Shown: in pieces, positions 1 through 5,494 of the stretch
How the letters are laid out: each line of letters starts with the position of its first letter
How positions within the stretch are numbered: position 1 is the first letter of the stretch
NCBI GenBank assembly: GCA_937873545.1
Contig: CALMWI010000146.1
Span: 1 to 7,953, forward strand
Origin: an uncultured bacterium
GTDB taxonomy: Bacteria > UBA4055
DNA length: 7,953 bases
Direction: 5' to 3'
Translations under genes and position numbers: made by a program
Notes under the pieces: model-generated
Database searches by the model: none
What the model was told of the DNA's origin: nothing
The model's input: only the letters and a program-made list of their open reading frames with translations

Positions 1-662
1 CAGAAATAAGTTTTAGCAGATTTTTGTTCTTCAATATCTTTTTTAGTTTTAATAGAGATGTAAGCAGATCGCTGGTCTTTAGTCCAACTAAAGCTGGAAA
101 CATTTTCTAGAGGTGTGTTAATAATTTTACCTGTACGGGTGTTGATTATATAGACTGTATAAATTTCTGAACCGTCTTTCTGTACGGATATTGCGGCTTT
201 TTCACCGTCATAAGTATAATCTATTGCTTCCGTTGAAGTTCTGCCTGATGGGTCTATTTTGATCGGGTCCCATATCAGTATTTCTTTTTTATCAATTATC
301 GTGAACAATTTAAAATGTTTATCTCCCTTTCTCTGTATGGACTGGAAAACGCGGTTTCCTTTTTTGGACTTCATTCCAAAATAATCTCTATCAATATAAG
401 CCTTCAACTCTTCGTGCAAACCCGGATGTTCTTTTTGTACGGTTTTAAGATATTGAACACCGTAATCATGTTGAGCTCTAGTCCATTCGATCACTTTTGG
501 ATCTGTACCGTCCTCAAGCCATCTGTAATTGTCTGTTATAAGTATATTATGGAGAGTATCTACTACTTCAATTTTTTCAGTTGGCGGAGGTACGAATTTA
601 ATTTGAGAATACAGGCACAAAACCATTATTAACAAAAATAATGCAGAAATCATTTTTCTCAT
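1..662 (-). CDS. Secreted prolyl oligopeptidase family (S9A) serine peptidase, N-terminal part, cut by left edge
   Basis: Only the first 220 codons are present; the frame is open to the window edge. Residues 1-20 look like a Sec signal peptide: MRK, a hydrophobic stretch at about 5-17, then LYSQ. Residues 25-51 carry the family's N-terminal signature (a proline cluster PPPTE, then YRWLED at 46-51). The following residues read as the start of the seven-bladed beta-propeller, with a GRTSTEAIDYTYDGEK segment and a GSEIYTVYIINTRTGK segment typical of S9A. Known of the family: the propeller gates a C-terminal alpha/beta-hydrolase domain with a Ser-Asp-His triad that cuts after proline in short peptides. 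That catalytic half lies outside the window, so activity cannot be judged; full length should be about 700 residues. The start at 660-662 is supported by AGGGG seven bases upstream; a second ATG three codons in is less well placed. It follows the pseudouridine synthase gene by 49 bp and may have its own promoter. The signal peptide implies periplasmic or secreted location. Confidence 0.85.
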   Translation of the reverse strand, partial: MRKMISALFLLIMVLCLYSQIKFVPPPTEKIEVVDTLHNILITDNYRWLEDGTDPKVIEWTRAQHDYGVQYLKTVQKEHPGLHEELKAYIDRDYFGMKSKKGNRVFQSIQRKGDKHFKLFTIIDKKEILIWDPIKIDPSGRTSTEAIDYTYDGEKAAISVQKDGSEIYTVYIINTRTGKIINTPLENVSSFSWTKDQRSAYISIKTKKDIEEQKSAKTYF

Positions 663-686
663 TTTTTTACCCCTAATTTATATTGT

Positions 687-715
687 GTTATAATATACTG
701 AATAGTTTCTTTCAA
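687..715 (-). promoter_or_regulatory. Candidate sigma-70-type promoter for the S9 peptidase gene
   Basis: Read on the minus strand, TTGAAA (710-715) and TATAAC (687-692) are separated by exactly 17 bp, and each box matches the sigma-70 consensus at five of six positions. The expected transcription start near 680 would leave a leader of about 18 nt containing the AGGGG ribosome site at 670-674. The -35 box overlaps the stop codon of the upstream pseudouridine synthase gene. The region is AT-rich, so a chance match is possible, and if the host belongs to Bacteroidetes its main sigma factor prefers different boxes. Confidence 0.35.
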
Positions 716-1422
716 CAATTCGAATTTGATTGTCCATATTTCACCTCTGATATTTCTTCAATTCTGCTTTTCATTTTTTCACCGACCATATTACGATTAA
801 GATTACCTTCACAAAAAAATGTTTTTCTAAGGCCTTCTGGATCGTTAAAACTAAGAATTATTGATTCAAGATAAAAAGCCTTGTCTTTGGAATCAGGATT
901 ATACAAAAAATCTCCGCAGAGCGGAATTCCCATATCCGCAAACATAACGCGTATTTGATGCATTCTGCCAGTCAGGAGCTTTACCAAGACATGATAACAT
1001 TCAGGACTTTCAGGCGCGGGTTCAATGGCGAGTATTTCAAGAAAAGAAGGAAGACCGCCGCTTTTTACGATCCTGCTTATTTTATCATCAATTTTGATGA
1101 ACCTTTTATGAATGCCGATCAGGTTTAAAATATCCGGTATCTTTGATTCAACTTTTGCCAGATAGTATTTGGAGATTTTTTTGTTTTTAATTTCATCATT
1201 GTAGTAAGCTACCGTTTCTTTATCAAAAGCGACTAGCAGAAGTCCCTGAGTGATCCTGTCAAGCCTGTGCGGAAAGTAAACAGTATCTTTCTGAAGTTCC
1301 TGTTTCAAGTAATATTCAAGCGATGATCCTTTAGAGTCATCTGAAAGCTGGGTTGCCATTCCGGCAGGCTTGAAGATAACCGCCCACTTTTCAGTCTGAA
1401 TTAGAATTTTCGGTTTTTCCAT
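712..1422 (-). CDS. RluA-family RNA pseudouridine synthase
   Basis: A 236-residue protein that should isomerise specific uridines in rRNA or tRNA to pseudouridine. Visible family motifs: KPAGMATQ at 18-25, the catalytic motif HRLDRITQG at 52-60 with the presumed nucleophile Asp55, a KYYLAKV segment at 85-91, and GRMHQIRVMFADMGIPLCGD at 152-171 corresponding to the usual G-R-x-H-Q-I-R motif and its extension. There is no N-terminal S4 RNA-binding domain; the protein starts directly with the catalytic fold, as in RluA or TruC rather than RluC or RluD. The usual T-S-G after the catalytic Asp is T-Q-G here. The last 25 residues are charged and fit no family motif. The ATG at 1420-1422 lies inside the 3' end of the epimerase gene (22-nt overlap) with only a weak GGA just upstream, so translational coupling is likely. 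The next ATG (codon 22) would fall inside the KPAGM motif, so it is not the start. The target uridine cannot be predicted. Confidence 0.9.
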   Translation of the reverse strand: MEKPKILIQTEKWAVIFKPAGMATQLSDDSKGSSLEYYLKQELQKDTVYFPHRLDRITQGLLLVAFDKETVAYYNDEIKNKKISKYYLAKVESKIPDILNLIGIHKRFIKIDDKISRIVKSGGLPSFLEILAIEPAPESPECYHVLVKLLTGRMHQIRVMFADMGIPLCGDFLYNPDSKDKAFYLESIILSFNDPEGLRKTFFCEGNLNRNMVGEKMKSRIEEISEVKYGQSNSNC

Positions 1423-2417
1423 GTGTCCGGTGTCTTATTGTTCACTATTTCAAGATCAATGTGGTATTTAAAAGGTTTCGTTCCTCTTGCTCTTATATGA
1501 TCGACCATACTTCTCAACCCGTCCTTAAGCCTGATCTTGGGGGAATAACCGAACATCCGTCTTGCTTTTTCAGCCGAGCAGTTGGCCAGAAGCACTTCCT
1601 GAGGGCGCGATTTTTCGTATTCGGGATTAAGATTGAATCCGATAATTTCAGCGATACATCCCGCAAGCTGATTTATTGTGACGAATTCATCGTCGGGACC
1701 GATGTTTATCACTTCGCCGACCGCGCTTTTTTCAAAAGCCAGCTTGTATAAAATATCAATATCGTCCTGAATGAAGCTGAAACACCGCTTTTGCTCGCCG
1801 TCCCCGTAAATGATCGGCTGCCTTCCCTGAAGCATCAGATTGATCATAATGCTGGCGACATTCCTGTAGGGATCGTCATATTTCTGACGGGGTCCGATGA
1901 TATTATGCGGAACCGCAATCACATAATCCATCCCGTGAGTTTCGCAGAGGTTTCTTAAGAACAGTTCCGAACTGTATTTGCCTATCCCGTACGGATCCTG
2001 CGGTTTGGGCGTCATATCTTCCGTAAAAGGAACTTTGTCCTGAGTTCCGTACCTAGCCATTGATGAACAGAAAACAAATCGTTCAGCCTTGTTCGCGATC
2101 GCCGCGGTTATCAGAGAGACGGAAGATTCAACTATGTTCTTAGTTACAAAATAAGGACTGAATACGCTCAATCCCTCATAAGCGGTAGCGGCGCAGTGAA
2201 AAATAATGTCGCAGTCTTTCGTTATCTTTACAACGGAGTTATGAAAATTCAGGTCGTACTGGTAAAATTCAACTTCAGACGGAACATTATCAAGATACCC
2301 GCCTATAAGATTGTCGCATCCCGCAACTTTGTAGCCTTCAGCTATGAATTTGTCCGCAAGGTGGCTGCCCAGAAATCCTGCAACCCCGCTGATAAATATT
2401 TTCGGTTTTTTTGTCAT
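1401..2417 (-). CDS. NAD-dependent epimerase/dehydratase, extended SDR family (UDP-glucose 4-epimerase-like)
   Basis: A 338-residue cytoplasmic Rossmann-fold enzyme. The dinucleotide-binding loop GVAGFLGSHL is at 11-20 (glycines 11, 14 and 17). Asp35 in CDN at the end of beta-2 is suited to NAD ribose. CAATAYEGLSVFSP at 75-88 follows the fourth strand. The catalytic set is Ser118/Ser119 with Tyr143-x3-Lys147 (YGIGK). HNIIGPRQ at 171-178, YGDGEQKRCFSFIQD at 204-218 and RPQEVLLANCSAEKARRMFG at 271-290 match the substrate side of sugar-nucleotide epimerases. Known family members epimerise or dehydrate UDP-, GDP- or dTDP-sugars for surface polysaccharide; which sugar is used here cannot be read from the sequence. 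The start is linked to the upstream glycosyltransferase by an ATGA overlap, and GGAA lies just upstream within that gene's end. The direct coupling to a glycosyltransferase suggests its product feeds that enzyme (inference). Length is normal for the family. Confidence 0.9.
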   Translation of the reverse strand: MTKKPKIFISGVAGFLGSHLADKFIAEGYKVAGCDNLIGGYLDNVPSEVEFYQYDLNFHNSVVKITKDCDIIFHCAATAYEGLSVFSPYFVTKNIVESSVSLITAAIANKAERFVFCSSMARYGTQDKVPFTEDMTPKPQDPYGIGKYSSELFLRNLCETHGMDYVIAVPHNIIGPRQKYDDPYRNVASIMINLMLQGRQPIIYGDGEQKRCFSFIQDDIDILYKLAFEKSAVGEVINIGPDDEFVTINQLAGCIAEIIGFNLNPEYEKSRPQEVLLANCSAEKARRMFGYSPKIRLKDGLRSMVDHIRARGTKPFKYHIDLEIVNNKTPDTWKNRKF

Positions 2418-3445
2418 TTAAGTTCCGGTTTTATGGTTAATATATTTTTTCTGATGTTCGCCAGCCGTTTGAATTTCTGCATCTCAGGATGATCTTCAAG
2501 CATGGAAAGATAATTCACATACCAGAAAATGAAATCTTCATGTTCCATATAATTCTTCAGTCCTTTCTGCTTGAAATACCACGGTTTAAAACCGGAATAA
2601 TGACATCCGCAAAGATATTTCAATGAAGGATAACCGTTGAACGAGCTGAATCTTATGTCTATGCTGTGCCACTGTCCTGACCATCTTATCGTAAAATACT
2701 GCATATCCGGCCATTTGAAAAGATCGCCGACCAGCCTTTTTATCTCGGGCTTTTCTACTTCTTCAACTATGCTTTCAAGCTCTTTCGCATCTGTATCGAA
2801 AACATAAATTGAGCCGTTCAGACCAAGATTCGACGGATCGTGAAGCGGGCGGTCAGTTACTTCTTTCGGAATTGGAGAACCGTGAGGCGCTACAGGCTCA
2901 TAGAGATCATGCCAGTTCCATTTCCCTTCCTTTTTTATAGATTCAGGATAAATGTACTTCCCGTTCTCATCCCACTCAAGACAGTTCGATTTTTTTTCAT
3001 TCAGCATTCCGGCAGGAGTCTGGACACTGAATAAAGAATCATAATGCCTGATAGGATAAACATCTGCGTCCAGAATGCAGACTTTTTCATAATTGAGTCC
3101 GTAGTTTCCGTCAGGACCGAGCAGAAGCGAGTTCAGCCGGGTAAACCACAGAGGCCTGTCCTCCCTGCCTTTTCTTTCTTTGTGCGGCACGAAAATCCTT
3201 TTTACTCTTACCACATGATCGTAGATCAGTTTTAACGGAGCGATCGTTTCGTCATCTATCTCTTCAGTAACCATGCAGACGGTATCAGCCTGCGAATTCT
3301 GTTTCTTCAACCCGTAAGCCAATAGTAGAGTCGAGGCAAGATAGCTGTCGTTCATCATCAGAAAAGTAACGAATGCGAACTTTGACGAACCGTCAGGGCG
3401 TTTCATGCTTTCAGGAGCATTAAATTGGGAAAATAGATCCGTCAT
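2414..3445 (-). CDS. GT8/glycogenin-like glycosyltransferase
   Basis: A 343-residue protein with a GT-A fold signature of the glycogenin type. AFVTFLMMNDSYLASTLLLAYGLKK (24-48) matches the first strand and helix of the nucleotide-sugar site. VCILDADVYPIRHYDSLFS (122-140) contains the metal-binding DxD motif (Asp126-Ala-Asp128). LGLNGSIYVFD (207-217) matches the family's N-x-G strand, PDMQYF (246-251) the following D-Q helix, and HYSGFKPW (282-289) the His-x-x-Gly-x-Lys-Pro-Trp end motif that contacts diphosphate. Known GT8 enzymes transfer glucose, galactose, glucuronate or N-acetylglucosamine with retention; the donor here is unknown. There is no signal peptide or membrane segment, so it should act in the cytoplasm. 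About 80 residues separate DxD from the N-x-G strand, roughly 50 more than in glycogenin. The start at 3443-3445 overlaps the ruvX stop as ATGA and has GAGGA (3453-3457) seven bases upstream. Its stop overlaps the epimerase start in the same way, making the two a likely functional pair. Confidence 0.85.
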   Translation of the reverse strand: MTDLFSQFNAPESMKRPDGSSKFAFVTFLMMNDSYLASTLLLAYGLKKQNSQADTVCMVTEEIDDETIAPLKLIYDHVVRVKRIFVPHKERKGREDRPLWFTRLNSLLLGPDGNYGLNYEKVCILDADVYPIRHYDSLFSVQTPAGMLNEKKSNCLEWDENGKYIYPESIKKEGKWNWHDLYEPVAPHGSPIPKEVTDRPLHDPSNLGLNGSIYVFDTDAKELESIVEEVEKPEIKRLVGDLFKWPDMQYFTIRWSGQWHSIDIRFSSFNGYPSLKYLCGCHYSGFKPWYFKQKGLKNYMEHEDFIFWYVNYLSMLEDHPEMQKFKRLANIRKNILTIKPELK

Positions 3446-3852
3446 TCGATCGTCCTCAAATAATCTTCAAGAATTACCTGTGCCGCTATCATATCGATCT
3501 TATCTTTATTGTCCCCTGTCTTCTTTCCCATAGAATGAAGTATGTCGTGCGCTCTTTTAGTTGTAAAGCTTTCATCAAGAAGTATAACTTCAACCCCCAG
3601 CTCCTTAAGTTTTTCTGCAAATTCTTCGACCTGAACGGTTTTTTTTGTTTTATTTCCGTCAAGTCCCACAGGATGACCGAGGATTATCCTTTCAACTTCC
3701 TCTTTTAAAATAACCTCTTTTAAAACCGCGAGAACAGAAGAAATACCGTCGTTCTTAATAGTTCGATATGCGGAAGAAATAATTTTTAAAGGATCTGTAA
3801 CAGCCAGTCCTATTCTAACATCCCCGTAATCTATCGACATATATCTTGTCAC
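3442..3852 (-). CDS. ruvX: Putative Holliday junction resolvase / pre-16S rRNA nuclease RuvX (YqgF)
   Basis: 136 residues, the usual length of this RNase H-fold family (E. coli YqgF has 138). Asp8 in IDYGDVRIGLA (DxGxxR at 8-13) is the first catalytic acid. IILGHPVGLDG at 56-66 matches the conserved G-x-P-x-x-x-D-G loop. LLDESFTTKRA at 91-101 provides the second acid, Glu94, where many members read DERLTT. KIDMIAAQVILEDYL at 118-132 provides the third, Asp120. Family members are linked to 5' maturation of 16S rRNA and were proposed as alternative Holliday junction resolvases; the essential role is most likely rRNA processing. The start is GTG at 3850-3852 and is preferred because AAAGGA (3859-3864) sits six bases before it; the in-frame ATG at codon 5 is 18 bases from that site. 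It appears to be the first gene of the four-gene minus-strand operon and is coupled to the glycosyltransferase by ATGA. Confidence 0.92.
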   Translation of the reverse strand: MTRYMSIDYGDVRIGLAVTDPLKIISSAYRTIKNDGISSVLAVLKEVILKEEVERIILGHPVGLDGNKTKKTVQVEEFAEKLKELGVEVILLDESFTTKRAHDILHSMGKKTGDNKDKIDMIAAQVILEDYLRTIE

Positions 3853-3982
3853 AAAAATTCCTTTAATAAATTGAATACCAATATATCAAATACAGGATGA
3901 AAAAGAAATATTTTATTAGGTTTTTCTATAAATGTTCATTATATTAATAGAGCAAACAAAATTATACGCGCAGTAGGTAAAA
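3853..3982. promoter_or_regulatory. Divergent AT-rich intergenic region between ruvX and the PEGA/SUMF1 gene
   Basis: These 130 bases separate two divergent transcription units, so promoters for both are expected. On the minus strand a perfect TATAAT lies at 3938-3943, about 85 bases from the ruvX start, but no convincing -35 box is found 16-18 bp upstream. On the plus strand TATATT at 3940-3945 is a possible -10 for the PEGA/SUMF1 gene, again with a poor -35. An imperfect inverted repeat, TATAAATG-TT-CATTATA at 3927-3943, covers these boxes and could be an operator or chance in AT-rich DNA. The ruvX ribosome site (AAAGGA, minus strand, 3859-3864) and that of the plus-strand gene (GTAGGT, 3973-3978) lie at the two ends. 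No terminator-like hairpin was seen. Confidence 0.35.
3859..3864 (-). promoter_or_regulatory. Ribosome binding site that selects the GTG start of ruvX
   Basis: On the minus strand AAAGGA lies six bases before GTG 3850-3852. The alternative ATG at 3838-3840 would be 18 bases away, too far for normal initiation, so the GTG start giving an MTRYMSID N-terminus is preferred. Confidence 0.6.
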
Positions 3983-5425
3983 ATGAAACCGATGTTCCTG
4001 ATATTAATGTCAGTTATGTTCGCGTCTTCGTCAGCTCAGGATTCTTTAAAAGTTCCTTCGGCCGGATTTAAAGTTAAAATTGCAAAAGTATTTATCAGTT
4101 CACAACCCGAAGGAGCCGAGGTATTTATAGCAGATGAGGAGATAGGAAAGACGCCCGTTGAATTTGATTACCCTTCAGGAAGACATCAGATCAGTCTGTC
4201 ATTCAAAGGCTTTCCCGATATAGAGGAAACGATAATTATTAAAGCGCCTGAAACCAGAAAAAGATATACTTTCGAAGACACTAGAGCTACACTGAACTTA
4301 ACTACTTTCAAAAAAGCGAGAGTTTATATTAATAACGAAATAGAGAAGGATTATGAGAATATAAAACTAAGTCCGGGCGAGTACCATATCAAAATCGAAA
4401 TGGACAGTGTTAAGACTCTTGATAAAACCGTGTCGCTGGCTGAAAAAGAGATTAAAACCCTTATGATGTATCCGGATTTTCCGACGGGAACAGTGCAGGT
4501 AAGCGCAAACCCCGACAGTGTTACTATCGAGCTGTGGGAGCAAGGAGTAGATAAATATACTGCAGTCGGAAGTAAAACTTTCAGCAGTTTGCCTGTCGGT
4601 AAATACAGGCTTAAAGCCAGTAAAAAAGGCCATAAGAGCCATACGGAAGATATTATAATACAAAAAGGCAAAGCGGAAAAAAGAAAGATCAATCTTAAGA
4701 GAGGACCCGATATCGGCGGGGAATATGTGCTCGTTGAAGGTGGAGCTTTTATGATGGGCGGTGACGGTTGCTCTGACGAAAAACCTGTTCACAGAGTGAA
4801 TGTTAACAGCTTTTATATGAGCAGATATGAGACAACACAGGCCGAATGGAATTTTGTGATGGGGAATAATCCTTCAGAATTTACTAACGACAGTCTTCCG
4901 GTAGAGAATGTGAGCTGGTTCGACGCAGTAAAATTCTGCAACAGGCTAAGCGAGACCGAAGGGCTTCAGAAATGCTACATGGGAAGCGGGAATGATATTT
5001 CCTGTAACTTTAGTGCGAACGGATACAGACTTCCGACAGAAGCCGAGTGGGAATATGCGGCGGCGGGCGGCAAAAACGACATTAAATCCATTTTCAGCGG
5101 CAGCAACAACATTAAAGAAGTGGCGGTTTTCGAGGGTAACTGCAAAGATTCGACAAGGGCAGTAGGGAGTTTAAAACCCAATGAACTTGGAATTTACGAT
5201 ATGACAGGTAACGTCAGCGAGTGGTGCTGGGACTGGTACGATGTATATCCCGCGGAAGCAAAAAACAGGTCGAATCCATCCGGACCGAATAAAGGTTTTC
5301 TCCGTGTGATTCGCGGCGGAAGCTGGTACAATTACGACAAGTGTTCAAGGATCTGCTGCAGAAACCTATATAATCCGAATGATACCTATTTCTATCTGGG
5401 ATTCCGGGTAGCGAGAAGTAAATAA
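3983..5425 (+). CDS. Exported PEGA-repeat and SUMF1/FGE-domain protein
   Basis: 480 residues. Residues 1-19 form a signal peptide (MKP, hydrophobic 4-13, then ASSSAQ) with no lipobox cysteine, so a periplasmic or secreted protein is expected. Residues about 36-86 are a clear PEGA domain (SSQPEGAEVFIADEEIGKTP, then PSGRHQISLSFKGF). Residues about 101-163 (ARVYINNEI, SPGEYHIKIE) and 168-238 (GTVQVSANPDSVTIELW, LPVGKYRLKASKKGHK) read as two weaker copies of the same beta unit. Residues about 246-478 are an SUMF1/formylglycine-generating-enzyme-type domain: VEGGAFMMGG at 251-260, YETTQAEW at 282-289, PVENVSWFDAVKFCNRLS at 306-323, GYRLPTEAEWEYAAAGG at 347-363, GIYDMTGNVSEWCWDWY at 403-419, RVIRGGSW at 441-448, and GFRVARSK at the end. 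True FGE has Cys-x4-Cys directly after RGGS(F/Y)L; here the spacing differs and only C454, C458 and C459 occur further on, so sulfatase-activating activity is unlikely. I infer a ligand-binding or structural envelope protein. GTAGGT lies five to nine bases before ATG. Function unknown. Confidence 0.85.
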   Translation: MKPMFLILMSVMFASSSAQDSLKVPSAGFKVKIAKVFISSQPEGAEVFIADEEIGKTPVEFDYPSGRHQISLSFKGFPDIEETIIIKAPETRKRYTFEDTRATLNLTTFKKARVYINNEIEKDYENIKLSPGEYHIKIEMDSVKTLDKTVSLAEKEIKTLMMYPDFPTGTVQVSANPDSVTIELWEQGVDKYTAVGSKTFSSLPVGKYRLKASKKGHKSHTEDIIIQKGKAEKRKINLKRGPDIGGEYVLVEGGAFMMGGDGCSDEKPVHRVNVNSFYMSRYETTQAEWNFVMGNNPSEFTNDSLPVENVSWFDAVKFCNRLSETEGLQKCYMGSGNDISCNFSANGYRLPTEAEWEYAAAGGKNDIKSIFSGSNNIKEVAVFEGNCKDSTRAVGSLKPNELGIYDMTGNVSEWCWDWYDVYPAEAKNRSNPSGPNKGFLRVIRGGSWYNYDKCSRICCRNLYNPNDTYFYLGFRVARSK

Positions 5426-5480
5426 ATTTTTACTTTTATTTGCAATTCCTTCTTTAAAACCTTATTTTTTCAGGCAAAAA

Positions 5481-5494
5481 AAGGTTAGAGCTTG
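5481..5494 (+). promoter_or_regulatory. Ribosome binding site and TTG start codon of polA
   Basis: AAGG at 5481-5484 (preceded by a run of A) is followed after seven bases by TTG at 5492-5494. An in-frame TAG at 5486-5488 rules out any start further upstream. The first in-frame ATG is codon 60, well inside the conserved nuclease domain, which begins with LIDG at residues 11-14. TTG is therefore the only sensible start. Confidence 0.75.

Noticed and set aside
612..617. Cys16 of the S9 peptidase as a lipoprotein attachment site
   Set aside because: The residue before the cysteine is Leu (MVLC), not Gly, Ala or Ser, so it is not a lipobox; cleavage near LYSQ is more likely.
315..632. A 105-codon open frame on the plus strand
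   Set aside because: It is antisense to the S9 peptidase gene, whose minus-strand frame has a signal peptide and family motifs; the plus-strand peptide resembles nothing.
1461..1751. A 96-codon plus-strand open frame
   Set aside because: It is the complement of the conserved C-terminal part of the epimerase and shows no protein family signal.
4351..4792. Two overlapping open frames of 113 and 141 codons on the minus strand
   Set aside because: They lie wholly inside the well-supported PEGA/SUMF1 gene on the other strand, show no family motif, and have no plausible ribosome site that I could see.
4718..5425. An active sulfatase-modifying formylglycine-generating enzyme
   Set aside because: The Cys-x4-Cys pair after RGGS is missing and no sulfatase gene is nearby, so only the fold is claimed.
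5420..5441. AAATAAA...TTTATTT inverted repeat after the PEGA/SUMF1 gene as a terminator
   Set aside because: The stem is only seven A/T pairs with an 8-nt loop and no T tract directly after it, so it would be a very weak hairpin.
5440..5468. TTGCAA-17 bp-TATTTT as a polA promoter
   Set aside because: Each box matches consensus at only four of six positions in AT-rich DNA; the spacing is right but the evidence is too thin to annotate.
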